Shown here one piece after another: positions 1 through 9,440 of a DNA stretch of 41,681 bases. Source of the DNA: Gammaproteobacteria bacterium RIFCSPHIGHO2_12_FULL_37_14 (GTDB taxonomy: Bacteria > Pseudomonadota > Gammaproteobacteria > DSM-16500); contig MGXV01000049.1 of assembly GCA_001801485.1 (NCBI GenBank), positions 44,474 through 86,154 on the forward strand, in the 5' to 3' direction. Within the stretch, counting starts at the first letter, position 1. The number at the start of each line of letters is the position of its first letter. Under the pieces are notes generated by a model. It ran no database searches, had not been told where the DNA came from, and saw only the letters and a program-made list of their open reading frames with translations. A program made the position numbers and the translations under genes.

Positions 1-672
1 TGTGATATCAGTATAATCACAAATTCCTTTTGCTGAATTTCCGATCACGCCTATTCCATGTGCATCATCGACCATCAGCAATGCATGATTTTCTTGAGCA
101 ATTTTAGCTAATTGAGCAATAGGAGCAATGTCACCTTCCATGCTAAACACGCTTTCGGTGATAATCAAATTGATGGAAGAATTTTTTTTTATAAGGTGAT
201 TAACATGATTCACATCACAGTGTTGATAACGAACATGTTTTGCACGGGATAGCTGAATACCATCCATAATAGAGGCATGGCACAACCTATCAGATAAAAT
301 ACTGCTGTGGCGATTAGCGATTGCCTGTATGACACCTAGATTTGCATGATAGCCACTATTAAATAGAATTGCTCGATCTCGACCAAGATATTCTGCAAAT
401 TTATCTTCTAGTTTTCGTTGTGGTTCGAAATAACCAGATATCATTGCCGAAGACCCGCTGCCAAACCCATAATTCCGCACACCTTCGATAAAAGCATCCT
501 TAATAAATGGATGGGTAGATAATCCAAGATAGTCATTGCTGGAAAAATTGATTAAATTTTTCTGGTCAAGATAAATAGAAGTATCATCACGCGCATCAAT
601 TGGTCTTCGGTGGCGATCAAGAGAATTAACACGGTAACTTTCAAATTTATTTTTAACTGACAATGTTAACAT
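1..672 (-). CDS. bioF: 8-amino-7-oxononanoate synthase, partial (C-terminus beyond window)
   Basis: PLP enzyme that joins pimeloyl thioester and L-alanine to form 8-amino-7-oxononanoate (KAPA), the first dedicated step of the biotin rings. 224 codons are visible. Seen: the N-terminal segment [10 protein letters not shown] and, near the window edge, D-D-A-H-G-I-G, the family motif whose Asp and His contact PLP. The catalytic lysine lies past the edge. The start is an ATG at 672 that overlaps the bioB stop by 7 bp (ATGTTAA), so translation is probably coupled to bioB. Identity is secure; only the C-terminal half is missing. Confidence 0.95.
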   Translation of the reverse strand, partial: MLTLSVKNKFESYRVNSLDRHRRPIDARDDTSIYLDQKNLINFSSNDYLGLSTHPFIKDAFIEGVRNYGFGSGSSAMISGYFEPQRKLEDKFAEYLGRDRAILFNSGYHANLGVIQAIANRHSSILSDRLCHASIMDGIQLSRAKHVRYQHCDVNHVNHLIKKNSSINLIITESVFSMEGDIAPIAQLAKIAQENHALLMVDDAHGIGVIGNSAKGICDYTDIT

Positions 673-1634
673 CTGGATTCATCAGAAACTTGGTTTGATT
701 TGGTTTTGATTCCTAAATTCTTTAGTAAGCGAAGGTCTCTCTCGTGATCAGGATTGCTCGCTGTTAGTAATCTATCACAATAAAATATTGAATTTGCACC
801 CGCAAAAAAACATAAAGCTTGCATTTCATCTGACATATCATCACGACCTGCTGATAAACGAATCATTGCATTTGGCATAACAATTCTAGCAATAGCAATT
901 GTCCGAATAAATTCAAAATTATCTATGGGTTCGACATTTTCTAATGGAGTTCCTTTCATGGGAATCAACTTATTGATTGGCACACTTGTAGGTGGTTCAG
1001 GCAAATTTGCTAATTGTACGAGCAAATTAATTCTATCGTTTCGCGATTCACCCATACCAATGATTCCTCCACAACAAACATTGATATTAGCTTGCCGGAC
1101 ACGTTCAAGTGTATCCAAGCGATCTTGGTAAGTATGGGTTGAAATAATTTTTTCATAATAACTTGGGGAGGTATCTAAATTATGGTTATAAAAATCTAAA
1201 CCAGCTACTTTTAATGCCTGAGCTTGGTCAGTAGTTAACATTCCTAATGTAACACATGTTTCTAGTCCCATTGCTTTTACGGCTTTAACCATTGCTAATA
1301 CTTGTGGAAAATCTTTTTCTGGCGGATTGCGCCAAGCCGCACCCATACAAAAGCGTTGTGAACCATTTTCTTTAGCAATTTTAGCTTGCGCCAAAACGCT
1401 ATCAATATCCGCCAATTTTTCTCGCTTGAGATCTGTTTTATAATGGCCACTTTGAGTGCAATAACCACAATCCTCTGGACATGCACCCGTCTTAATATTT
1501 GCCAAAGTACATAATTCCATCTCATCCGTTAAAAAAACTTGTCGGTGAATGGTACGAGCTTGATAAAGCAATTCAATGAATGTTTGCTGATATAATTTTT
1601 CTATCGCCTCTGCCGTCCATTTTTTTTCTAACAT
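666..1634 (-). CDS. bioB: Biotin synthase
   Basis: Radical-SAM enzyme that inserts sulfur into dethiobiotin. The 322-aa protein has the C-x3-C-x2-C cluster as C52-P-E-D-C56-G-Y-C59 for the 4Fe-4S/SAM site. C96, C127, C187 or C188, and R259 fit the 2Fe-2S ligand set of E. coli BioB (C97, C128, C188, R260). Length is near the family's usual 320-350 aa. It is first in a minus-strand bioB-bioF operon driven by a good sigma70 promoter in the bioA-bioB spacer, where a candidate BirA operator also lies. Confidence 0.97.
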   Translation of the reverse strand: MLEKKWTAEAIEKLYQQTFIELLYQARTIHRQVFLTDEMELCTLANIKTGACPEDCGYCTQSGHYKTDLKREKLADIDSVLAQAKIAKENGSQRFCMGAAWRNPPEKDFPQVLAMVKAVKAMGLETCVTLGMLTTDQAQALKVAGLDFYNHNLDTSPSYYEKIISTHTYQDRLDTLERVRQANINVCCGGIIGMGESRNDRINLLVQLANLPEPPTSVPINKLIPMKGTPLENVEPIDNFEFIRTIAIARIVMPNAMIRLSAGRDDMSDEMQALCFFAGANSIFYCDRLLTASNPDHERDLRLLKNLGIKTKSNQVSDESRC

Positions 1635-1668
1635 ATTCTTTTCCAGTTGATGGTTGCCATAAATACAG

Positions 1669-1697
1669 ACTATATGTTAGCTTTATTTTACAGTCAA
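1669..1697 (-). promoter_or_regulatory. Sigma70 promoter of bioB-bioF
   Basis: On the minus strand TTGACT (1697-1692) is followed after exactly 17 bp by TATAGT (1674-1669). Each hexamer matches consensus at 5 of 6 positions. It lies 35 bp upstream of the bioB start codon. Confidence 0.65.
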
Positions 1698-1722
1698 CTA
1701 TCAATCTAGAAGTGGTTAACTA
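1691..1722. promoter_or_regulatory. Candidate BirA operator between bioA and bioB
   Basis: An imperfect inverted repeat, CAGTCAACT (1691-1699), 14-bp spacer, GGTTAACTA (1714-1722). The proteobacterial BirA operator is TTGTAAACC-N14/15-GGTTTACAA: the right half matches 7/9, the left 5/9, and the spacing is exact. It covers the -35 of the bioB promoter and abuts the bioA start, so binding could repress both directions. BirA as the binding protein is inferred from position, spacing and the HTH-bearing BirA at 25983-26966. Confidence 0.45.
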
Positions 1723-3048
1723 ATGCATAGCGAGATATCATCACACAGCAAAATGAATAATCAACCTTTATGGTATCCTTGTTCACAAATGAAGGATTAT
1801 GAAACATTTAAGCCTCTCCCTGTCGTAAAAGCCTATGGAAGTTACATCGAATTGTCTGATGGATCCAAAATTATCGATGCTATATCTAGTTGGTGGTGTA
1901 AATCATTAGGACATGGACACCCACGATTAAAAAAAGCACTACTTAAACAAATTGATAAATTTGAGCATGTCATTCTAGCAAATACTACAAACGAAACGAT
2001 TATTTCATTAACTCATCAATTAGCAACATTACTTCCATCGCTTAATAAAGTTTGTTATGCCAGCGATGGCTCCTGTGCGGTAGAGATGGCTTTAAAAATG
2101 AGTATGCAATCAAGACAAATTTTAGGCGAACACCACAGGACTAAATTTATCACCCTCGCCAATAGTTATCACGGTGAAACATTAGGGGCGCTGAGTGTCG
2201 GTGATGTTGGCCTGTATCGCCAAGTGTTTAAACCAATTTTATTTGAACCAATTGTTATTTCTCCAATACCTTATATTTTTAATAAGCAAGATCCTCTCTG
2301 GTATGATTGTGGCTTACAGTGGTCTGAACTAGAAACTAAATTATCAGCTTATGCAAATGTTGCTACTGCTTTAATTGTAGAACCGATCATTCAAGCAGCA
2401 GGTGGCATGAAAATTTATAGTAAAGATTTGTTGTACCGTTTACGTAAATGGACAAAAGAAAATAATATTCATTTCATCGCTGATGAGATCATGACTGGAT
2501 TAGGTAGAACAGGAAAATTATTTGCTTGTCAACATGCAAATATTATTCCCGACTTTCTCTGCATAGGAAAAAGCCTCACTTCAGGATGGTTACCACTTAG
2601 TGCATTGCTAACGAATGATGCTATTTATAATATTTTTTATGATACTTATGATACCGGCAAATCATTTTTACATTCTCATACTTATGCCGGTAATGCTTTG
2701 GCCGCTAGTATTGCTTCAGAAGTATTATCTATTTTTAATGACGAAAAAATTTGCGAACAAGCGACTATACTGGGTGAACAGATGCTTGCAGCAATGCAAG
2801 ATATCGCTGATGATTCTAAAAAAATTAATCACGTCAGAGGTCTTGGTGCAATGGTAGCGGCTGATCTCATTTGTGATCAGCCGCAGCGTCGATTAGGATA
2901 TGAAGTTTATCAAGAAGCAGTTAAAAAAGGCGCTTTACTTCGTCCTTTAGGTAATACTATCTATTGGGTACCACCATTAAATATGGATAAAGAAACACTT
3001 TATCGTCTTAAAGAGATTACTCTCTGTTCAATTATGTCAGTGAATTAA
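1723..3048 (+). CDS. bioA: Adenosylmethionine-8-amino-7-oxononanoate aminotransferase
   Basis: Fold-type I PLP aminotransferase that makes 7,8-diaminopelargonate from KAPA with SAM as amino donor. The 441-aa protein shows L-W-Y-P near the N-terminus, S-S-W-W (55-58), A-D-E-I-M-T-G with PLP-binding D254, and catalytic K283 in G-K-S-L-T-S-G-W. Slightly longer than E. coli BioA (429 aa). The start at 1723 abuts the putative BirA operator; an ATG at 1753 would give an N-terminus closer to E. coli BioA, and neither has a strong ribosome site. Divergent from bioB-bioF. bioC, bioD and bioH are not in the window. Confidence 0.95.
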   Translation: MHSEISSHSKMNNQPLWYPCSQMKDYETFKPLPVVKAYGSYIELSDGSKIIDAISSWWCKSLGHGHPRLKKALLKQIDKFEHVILANTTNETIISLTHQLATLLPSLNKVCYASDGSCAVEMALKMSMQSRQILGEHHRTKFITLANSYHGETLGALSVGDVGLYRQVFKPILFEPIVISPIPYIFNKQDPLWYDCGLQWSELETKLSAYANVATALIVEPIIQAAGGMKIYSKDLLYRLRKWTKENNIHFIADEIMTGLGRTGKLFACQHANIIPDFLCIGKSLTSGWLPLSALLTNDAIYNIFYDTYDTGKSFLHSHTYAGNALAASIASEVLSIFNDEKICEQATILGEQMLAAMQDIADDSKKINHVRGLGAMVAADLICDQPQRRLGYEVYQEAVKKGALLRPLGNTIYWVPPLNMDKETLYRLKEITLCSIMSVN

Positions 3049-3176
3049 TCTTAACAAAACAGAGGTTTATTCTTGTTTAAGAAAAAAAAATATTATAGGC
3101 TTGATGACATCCATAAAAGGATAGGCGGTTTTAAGAGATTGAACGTCTAGTATAAAAATATTTAAGGACTAAATGT

Positions 3177-4244
3177 ATGACCATAGCCAATCCCATCGGT
3201 ACAGACGGTTTTGATTTTCTTGAATTTACTACACACGATAGAAAAAAACTTGACTCGCAATTTAAATCATTAGGCATGTCGCCAATAGCAAAACATAGCA
3301 CACATGATGTATCCATTTATCAGCAGAACGATATTCGTTTTATGATTAACACAACGCATGATTCGATGGCAAAAACATTTGCAGATTTACATGGAGATTG
3401 CGTATGTTCCATGGGATTTCGTGTTAATGATGCAAACGCAGCCTTGAAACATGCATTAGCGCATGGCGCTATACTCTATCAACCGAAGCAAGAAAAAAAT
3501 ATTTACGGTATTCCTGCTATTTATGGTGTTGGTAACAGTTTAATTTATTTTGTCGATTACAAAAACAGCACGCCAAATTATATGCGATATTTTCCTGAAC
3601 TCGCCACCACATCTAATCATCCAGGCTTGGGATTATCTTACCTTGATCACGTGACTCATAACTTACATCGTGGCCAAATGGATCGATGGGCTGACTTTTA
3701 TACTCGTATTTTTAACTTTCGTGAAGTGCGATATTTTGATATTTCAGGTAAATTAACCGGTTTAAAAAGTCGGGCAATGACGAGCCCTTGCAACAAAATT
3801 CGTATACCGCTAAACGAATCGTCAGATGATAAATCACAAATTGAAGAATTTATTAAAGAATTTAAAGGCGAAGGTATTCAGCATGTTGCACTCGGTGCCA
3901 AACAAATCTATAAGAGTGTCGAATTACTTCGAAAGAATGGCTTAGAATTTTTAGATACACCGGATACTTATTATGAATTACTTGAGAAACGTCTTCCGGA
4001 TCATGGGGAACCGATCGATGATCTTAAAAAATATCGCATTCTGATGGATGGTACAACAAAAAAAGAAAAAAAATTATTATTGCAAATCTTTACTAAGAAT
4101 ATGCTAGGCCCAGTATTTTTTGAAATTATTCAACGCAAAGGTGACGAAGGGTTTGGTGAAGGAAACTTTAAAGCACTTTTTGAATCAATTGAACTTGATC
4201 AAATTCGACGCGGTGTACTGAATATTGAAGATAAAAAAATATGA
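3177..4244 (+). CDS. hpd: 4-hydroxyphenylpyruvate dioxygenase (legiolysin type)
   Basis: Non-heme Fe(II) dioxygenase that converts 4-hydroxyphenylpyruvate to homogentisate. The 355-aa protein has two vicinal-oxygen-chelate halves; iron ligands are H158 (L-D-H-V-T-H-N), H236 (G-I-Q-H-V-A-L) and E316 (F-F-E-I-I-Q-R), correctly placed. An AAGGA site lies 8 bp before the ATG. First gene of the catabolic run; its end overlaps the next start as ATGA. In Legionella the homolog is known as legiolysin and supplies homogentisate for the brown pyomelanin pigment; whether pigment forms here depends on HmgA activity, which appears intact. Confidence 0.96.
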   Translation: MTIANPIGTDGFDFLEFTTHDRKKLDSQFKSLGMSPIAKHSTHDVSIYQQNDIRFMINTTHDSMAKTFADLHGDCVCSMGFRVNDANAALKHALAHGAILYQPKQEKNIYGIPAIYGVGNSLIYFVDYKNSTPNYMRYFPELATTSNHPGLGLSYLDHVTHNLHRGQMDRWADFYTRIFNFREVRYFDISGKLTGLKSRAMTSPCNKIRIPLNESSDDKSQIEEFIKEFKGEGIQHVALGAKQIYKSVELLRKNGLEFLDTPDTYYELLEKRLPDHGEPIDDLKKYRILMDGTTKKEKKLLLQIFTKNMLGPVFFEIIQRKGDEGFGEGNFKALFESIELDQIRRGVLNIEDKKI

Positions 4245-5224
4245 AAGTTGCTACTTTAAAAAATAATACTCGCGATGGGCAACTAGTAGTAGTGAGTCGT
4301 GATTTATCCCAAGCGATTGCCGTACCAGAGATCGCAACATCACTGCAACAAGCATTAGATAATTGGAAAAGTTGTCAACCTCAATTAGAAAAATGTTACG
4401 AAAAATTAAATCGTGGTGAGATTAAAAATTCATTAGCTTTTCAGCATCAACTGATTGCTTCCCCTCTTCCGCGAGCCTATCAATGGGCAGATGGTAGTGC
4501 GTATGTCAATCATATTGAACTGGTTCGTAAAGCACGGGGCGCAGATATGCCAGATAATTTTTGGCATGATCCTCTACTGTATCAGGGCGGATCTGATACA
4601 TTTTTAGGACCTTATGACGATATTCCGTTACTCGATGAAAAATGGGGACTAGATTTTGAAGCTGAAGTGGCAATTATTACTTCAGATGTAACAATGGCAA
4701 TCACTTCGGCAGAAGCCGAAAATACGATTTGTCTTATGATGTTAGTAAATGATATTTCTCTACGTAATTTAATACCGAATGAATTAGCAAAAGGTTTTGG
4801 TTTTTTTCAAAGTAAACCTTCTAGTGCATTTTCACCGGTTGCAGTTACACCAGATGAATTATCATCCTCCTGGGATGGGAAAAAAATTCATCTACCATTG
4901 GTATCACATCTTAACGAACAATTATTTGGCAAACCAAATGCAGGAGTTGATATGACATTTGATTTTCCAACATTAATAGCACATGCTGCGAAAACGAGAA
5001 AATTAAGCGCAGGAACAATTATTGGTTCTGGTACCGTTTCAAATTACGATCGATCCAATGGTTCATCATGTATTGCTGAAAAGCGAATGCTCGAATTGTT
5101 GGCATCTGGAAAAGCGATAACACCATTTATGCAAGTAGGGGATCGTATTAAAATTGAAATGCTTGATGAAAACAATCAAAACATTTTTGGTTCCATTTAT
5201 CAAAAAGTAGTTTCTTATTTATGA
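4241..5224 (+). CDS. fahA: Fumarylacetoacetase (short bacterial FAA hydrolase family)
   Basis: Hydrolyses 4-fumarylacetoacetate to fumarate and acetoacetate, the last step of tyrosine breakdown. The 327-aa protein has an N-terminal beta domain followed by the FAA-hydrolase fold; visible are an acidic metal-site segment D-F-E-A-E-V-A and L-V-N-D-I-S-L-R-N followed by K-G-F-G-F-F-Q-S-K-P, typical of this family. It is shorter than the ~420-aa mammalian enzyme, matching the compact bacterial form. Joined to hpd and maiA by 4-bp ATGA overlaps. The operon gives the specific substrate; the fold alone would only say FAA-hydrolase family. Confidence 0.9.
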   Translation: MKVATLKNNTRDGQLVVVSRDLSQAIAVPEIATSLQQALDNWKSCQPQLEKCYEKLNRGEIKNSLAFQHQLIASPLPRAYQWADGSAYVNHIELVRKARGADMPDNFWHDPLLYQGGSDTFLGPYDDIPLLDEKWGLDFEAEVAIITSDVTMAITSAEAENTICLMMLVNDISLRNLIPNELAKGFGFFQSKPSSAFSPVAVTPDELSSSWDGKKIHLPLVSHLNEQLFGKPNAGVDMTFDFPTLIAHAAKTRKLSAGTIIGSGTVSNYDRSNGSSCIAEKRMLELLASGKAITPFMQVGDRIKIEMLDENNQNIFGSIYQKVVSYL

Positions 5225-5868
5225 AAAAATTAAAATTGTATGATTACTATCGATCAAGCGCATGTTTTCGAGTGCGTATTGCGCTTGAATTAAAAAATCT
5301 GGATTATCAACTCGTCCCGATTCATCTTGTCAAAAACGGTGGGGAACAGTATTCCGATTCATACCAAATGATTAACCCACAATCTCTTGTTCCTACTTTA
5401 CAAGATAACAATCAAATCATTACTCAATCGCTTGCTATTATTGATTATCTTGAAGAAAAATACCAAAAACCGTCATTATTATCATCAGATCTTTACATAA
5501 AAGCACTCATTAAATCATTTGCGTTGACCATCGTTGCGGATATTCATCCACTTAATAATCTACGTGTTCTTAATTATTTAACCAATGAATTAAACATAAC
5601 GGAAGAGATGAAAACCCAGTGGTATCATCATTGGGTAACAAAAGGTTTTTCAGCGCTGGAAAAGCAATTGAACTCAACAAAATTACATCGAGATTTTTGC
5701 TTCGGTGATTACCCTACGCTTGCTGATATTTGTTTAGTTCCACAAATGTATAATGCAAGACGATTCAATATTGATTTAAGCACTTATGAAACATTAGTTC
5801 GTATCGATAAATTTTGTCAGCAGCATCCGGCTTTTATGAAGGCCTGGCCTGAGGAAAAAATGACATGA
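5221..5868 (+). CDS. maiA: Maleylacetoacetate isomerase (zeta-class GST)
   Basis: Glutathione-dependent cis-trans isomerase from 4-maleylacetoacetate to 4-fumarylacetoacetate. The 215-aa protein has an N-terminal thioredoxin-like GST domain with Y-Y-R-S-S-A-C-F-R-V-R-I-A-L at 9-22, the bacterial version of the zeta-class active-site motif (S12/S13, C15). N-P-Q-S-L-V-P-T-L and Q-S-L-A-I-I-D-Y-L-E-E form the usual glutathione site. The C-terminal helical domain contains G-D-Y-P-T-L-A-D-I-C-L-V-P-Q. ATGA overlaps on both sides place it within the translation unit. Confidence 0.94.
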   Translation: MKKLKLYDYYRSSACFRVRIALELKNLDYQLVPIHLVKNGGEQYSDSYQMINPQSLVPTLQDNNQIITQSLAIIDYLEEKYQKPSLLSSDLYIKALIKSFALTIVADIHPLNNLRVLNYLTNELNITEEMKTQWYHHWVTKGFSALEKQLNSTKLHRDFCFGDYPTLADICLVPQMYNARRFNIDLSTYETLVRIDKFCQQHPAFMKAWPEEKMT

Positions 5869-6968
5869 CAGATTTTCGGCTGTTAGCAAATCAGGGAGTA
5901 CGCAATCTAACTCCTTACCAACCTGGAAAACCTATAGAAGAAGTTGAACGGGAACTAGGTATTACATCGATAATTAAATTGGCGAGTAATGAAAATCCAC
6001 TTGGACCCAGTCCTAAAGCAATCGCTTCTGCAAAACAAGCCTTATTAACTGCTCATATTTATCCTGATGGTAATTGTTATGAATTTAAACACATCCTATC
6101 ATCTTTTTTGGCAATTAAACCCGAGCAAATTACTGTTGGTAATGGTTCTGAAAATCTATTGGAATTAATTGTAAAATCTTATCTTAATTGCAATGATGAA
6201 GTGATTATTTCTCAATATGCTTTTCTGACCATTCCAATTATTATCAAGAGTTATAATATAAAAATGATAATCGCACCGGCAGTTAATTGGGGACATCATA
6301 TAAAAAATATCATTGATGCTGTGAATGAAAAAACAAAAATGATTTTTTTAGTTAATCCGAATAATCCAACAGGTACTTATACAAATAAAAATGATTTTTT
6401 ATTATTAATGAAATCTATTCCGCCAGGAGTAATCGTCGTCTCTGATGAAGCCTATGCTGAATACATCTTGCGAGATGATTATCCGAAAACACTTGATTAT
6501 CTTGCTAATTATCCTAACTTAATTATTACGCGAACTTTTTCTAAAGCTTATGGGCTTGCTGCTTTACGTTTTGGTTATGCTATCTCATCACCCGAAATTG
6601 CTGATATTCTAAATCGTGCTCGACTACCATTTAATGTTAATACAATTGCTGCTAAAGCCGCTTGTGCAGCTTTATCTGATCAAGAGCATGTTCAAAAAAC
6701 TCTTCTGTTAAATACACAAGGTATGCAGCAAATTGAATTTGGATTAAAAAAATTAGGATTAACCTTTATTCCATCAATTGCAAATTTTATTACGATTAAT
6801 GTCAGTAATGCTATCGCTATTTATCAACAATTATTGTGTGAAGGCGTGATTGTAAGACCACTTCATGCATATGATATGCCACAATATATTCGTGTTACGA
6901 TTGGAACAGAGCAACAAAATGCACGATTTTTAACTACTATTGAAAAAATATTAGCGGTTTCTGCATAA
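5865..6968 (+). CDS. HisC-family aminotransferase, probably acting on tyrosine/phenylalanine
   Basis: Fold-type I PLP aminotransferase of 367 aa. Seen: L-A-S-N-E-N-P-L-G (39-47), V-N-P-N-N-P-T-G (163-170), S-D-E-A-Y (193-197) and catalytic K227 in T-F-S-K-A-Y-G. By sequence it resembles histidinol-phosphate aminotransferase. Position inside the Phe/Tyr operon, overlapping maiA by 4 bp and 10 bp before hmgA, suggests it makes 4-hydroxyphenylpyruvate from tyrosine, the otherwise missing step. HisC enzymes are known to accept aromatic amino acids. No other his genes are nearby. A biosynthetic HisC role cannot be excluded. Confidence 0.85.
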   Translation: MTDFRLLANQGVRNLTPYQPGKPIEEVERELGITSIIKLASNENPLGPSPKAIASAKQALLTAHIYPDGNCYEFKHILSSFLAIKPEQITVGNGSENLLELIVKSYLNCNDEVIISQYAFLTIPIIIKSYNIKMIIAPAVNWGHHIKNIIDAVNEKTKMIFLVNPNNPTGTYTNKNDFLLLMKSIPPGVIVVSDEAYAEYILRDDYPKTLDYLANYPNLIITRTFSKAYGLAALRFGYAISSPEIADILNRARLPFNVNTIAAKAACAALSDQEHVQKTLLLNTQGMQQIEFGLKKLGLTFIPSIANFITINVSNAIAIYQQLLCEGVIVRPLHAYDMPQYIRVTIGTEQQNARFLTTIEKILAVSA

Positions 6969-6978
6969 GGATACTGAT

Positions 6979-8283
6979 ATGCATACTTCTCTACACTATT
7001 TGTCCGGATTCGCCAATTATTTTGAATCAGAAGCGATTGATGGTGCGCTGATCAAACATCGTAATTCGCCTCAAAAAGTACCTTATGGTTTGTATACGGA
7101 ACAACTGAGTGGTAGTGCATTTACTCTTCCTCGACATTTAAATTTGCATAGCTGGTTATATCGAATTTATCCATCTGTGAAACAAGGTGAATTTGTAGCG
7201 ATTCCTCACGATAATTTATTCGGCACACCATTTGATCTTGCTTATACACCACCTACGCAATTTCGTTGGGATCCACTCCCTTATCCGAAAACATCCTGTC
7301 ATTTTATTGAAAGCTTAGTGACTTTAGCTGGCCATGGATCAATCGATATGCATAGTGGCGCAGCAATCCATCTTTATGCGGTCACCCGTTCCATGCAGAA
7401 TGAATTTTTTTATAACGCTGATGGTGATTTCCTCATTGTTCCACAAGAAGGCGAGTTACGATTTAAAACAGAATTTGGGTTACTTGATGTCAATCCAGGT
7501 GAAATTGTTGTCATCCCAAGAGGAATTAAATTTCAAGTTCAATTGTTATGTGAAAAAGCACGTGGGTATGTCTGTGAAAATTTTGGCATGCCGTTTCGTT
7601 TACCTGAATTAGGAATAATAGGAGCGAATGGCCTTGCTAATCCACGAGATTTTCAAATTCCAGTAGCAGCTTTTGATGAATTGCAAGGACATTTTATTTT
7701 GCTAACTAAATTTCAAGGTCAATTATGGCAAGCACCCATTGATCATTCGCCGCTAGATGTCGTTGCTTGGCATGGAACGTATATGCCTTACAAATATAAT
7801 TTGAGTTTATTTAATACGATTAGCTCAGTAAGTTTTGACCATCCCGATCCATCTATTTTTACAGTATTGCATTCACCATCAGCTATTCCTGGCATTGCAA
7901 ATGTTGATTTTGTTATTTTTCCACCACGATGGATGGTAGCTGAGGATACCTTTCGACCGCCTTATTATCATCGAAATATCATGAGTGAATATATGGGATT
8001 GATTCATGGTACCTACGATGCTAAGGAAAAAGGATTTGTTCCAGGAGGTGGTAGTTTACATAATTGCATGTCTGCGCATGGTCCTGATGCTGACGCTTAT
8101 TACAAAGCTATTTCTACCAATTTACAACCTGAACATTATGAGCAAACACTAGCATTTATGTTTGAATCCCAACAAGTATGGCGATTGACCCCTTTCGCCT
8201 ACCATGCCGATTTTCGTCAGAAAAATTATCTTGAATGTTGGCAAGGACTGCAATCGAATTTTCAGGTAGAATCTAAAAAATAA
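6979..8283 (+). CDS. hmgA: Homogentisate 1,2-dioxygenase
   Basis: Fe(II) cupin-type ring-cleaving dioxygenase converting homogentisate to 4-maleylacetoacetate. The 434-aa protein has the expected length. Iron ligands H331 and E337 lie in H-R-N-I-M-S-E and H367 in M-S-A-H-G-P-D, each offset by 4 from the human enzyme (H335, E341, H371). The N-terminus Y-L-S-G-F-A-N-Y-F is typical. No frameshift or ligand loss, so homogentisate should be consumed rather than pooled as pyomelanin precursor. Confidence 0.97.
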   Translation: MHTSLHYLSGFANYFESEAIDGALIKHRNSPQKVPYGLYTEQLSGSAFTLPRHLNLHSWLYRIYPSVKQGEFVAIPHDNLFGTPFDLAYTPPTQFRWDPLPYPKTSCHFIESLVTLAGHGSIDMHSGAAIHLYAVTRSMQNEFFYNADGDFLIVPQEGELRFKTEFGLLDVNPGEIVVIPRGIKFQVQLLCEKARGYVCENFGMPFRLPELGIIGANGLANPRDFQIPVAAFDELQGHFILLTKFQGQLWQAPIDHSPLDVVAWHGTYMPYKYNLSLFNTISSVSFDHPDPSIFTVLHSPSAIPGIANVDFVIFPPRWMVAEDTFRPPYYHRNIMSEYMGLIHGTYDAKEKGFVPGGGSLHNCMSAHGPDADAYYKAISTNLQPEHYEQTLAFMFESQQVWRLTPFAYHADFRQKNYLECWQGLQSNFQVESKK

Positions 8284-8302
8284 ATGACGAAGAGGAGGCA
8301 TC

Positions 8303-9091
8303 GTGTCGTATAAAAAAACATCCAATTATGTTGCAAGACCTGTTGATGAAAAAGGGTATGCTGATTATTCAGATGATGAAAATCGTGTTTGGCACGATCT
8401 TATTACTCGTCAAATTCCTATCGTCGAAGGACGCGCATGTGATGAATATATGTACGGTATTGATCTACTCCATTTCCCGAACGATCGAATCCCACAATGT
8501 CCTGAAGTTTCGGCAGCATTGCAGTCAAGCACGGGATGGTCATTAGAACCGGTTGCAGCACTGATTCCTTTCGATAAATTTTTTTATTTATTGGCTAATA
8601 AAAAATTTCCAGCAGCAACATTTATTCGTCGACGTGATGAACTCGATTATTTGCAAGAGCCAGATATCTTTCATGAAGTATTTGGTCATTGTCCACTACT
8701 AACGAATCAAGCTTATGCAGATTTTACTCAAACTTATGGAAAGCTAGGTTTAAATGCCTCTCATGAAGACAGAGTGATGTTGGCGAAACTATATTGGTTT
8801 ACCATTGAATTTGGTTTGATAAAAACGAATTCAGGATTGCGAGTGTATGGTGGCGGTATTCTTTCGTCTAAAGATGAAACCGTCTATTGTTTGGAAAGTC
8901 CAATACCTAAACGACTTCCTCTCAATGCATTAGAAGTATTGCGTACACCTTATCGCATTGATATTATGCAACCGATTTATTATGTTATCGATAGTTTTGA
9001 TGTGTTATTTCAACTCATTGATATGGATTTAATCAGCTTAATTCATGAGGCTCGTCAATTAGGAATGCACAAACCTTTATATCATATTTAA
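8303..9091 (+). CDS. phhA: Phenylalanine 4-monooxygenase
   Basis: Pterin-dependent Fe(II) hydroxylase that converts phenylalanine to tyrosine. The 262-aa protein is the compact bacterial catalytic domain without a regulatory ACT region. Iron ligands H124 and H129 sit in F-H-E-V-F-G-H-C-P, and E169 in Y-W-F-T-I-E-F-G-L. The start is GTG at 8303, chosen because AGAGGAGG lies just before it (8291-8298) and the N-terminus fits the family. Followed by the pterin-recycling gene phhB. Confidence 0.96.
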   Translation: MSYKKTSNYVARPVDEKGYADYSDDENRVWHDLITRQIPIVEGRACDEYMYGIDLLHFPNDRIPQCPEVSAALQSSTGWSLEPVAALIPFDKFFYLLANKKFPAATFIRRRDELDYLQEPDIFHEVFGHCPLLTNQAYADFTQTYGKLGLNASHEDRVMLAKLYWFTIEFGLIKTNSGLRVYGGGILSSKDETVYCLESPIPKRLPLNALEVLRTPYRIDIMQPIYYVIDSFDVLFQLIDMDLISLIHEARQLGMHKPLYHI

Positions 9092-9104
9092 TGGAGTCAA
9101 TTTT

Positions 9105-9440
9105 ATGTCTGAATTACATACTATACGTTGTGTCGGTTGCGAAGGCGGAGTGCCCGCATTGACACGCGATGAAATTGATAGCTTGCTTTCACAAGTGAAT
9201 CAATGGCAATTAAACCGTGATGAGAAATTTATTAGTCGCCGTTTTACATTTAAAAATTTCTATAAGACAATGGCTTTCGTTAATGCAATTGCTTGGATTG
9301 CAAATCAAGAAAATCATCATCCAGATTTGGAAGTTGGGTTTAATTATTGTTTAGTCAAATATTCAACGCATGCCATTAATGGTTTGACTAAAAATGATTT
9401 TATTTGTGCAGCTAAAATTGATACTTTGGACGCTCAATGA
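9105..9440 (+). CDS. phhB: Pterin-4a-carbinolamine dehydratase
   Basis: Dehydrates the 4a-hydroxy-pterin made by PhhA so the cofactor can be reduced again. The 111-aa protein has N-H-H-P-D-L followed by Y-C-L-V-K-Y-S-T-H and G-L-T-K-N-D-F, the conserved dehydratase active-site block. Encoded 13 bp after phhA; its stop overlaps the start of pntAA as ATGA, tying pterin recycling to the NADPH-producing transhydrogenase. Confidence 0.95.
   Translation: MSELHTIRCVGCEGGVPALTRDEIDSLLSQVNQWQLNRDEKFISRRFTFKNFYKTMAFVNAIAWIANQENHHPDLEVGFNYCLVKYSTHAINGLTKNDFICAAKIDTLDAQ

Noticed and set aside
3049..3176. Promoter for the hpd run
   Set aside because: TATAAA at 3152 has only a 3/6 match (TTTTAA) at -35 distance; other pairs have wrong spacing. 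A promoter is expected but not identifiable here.
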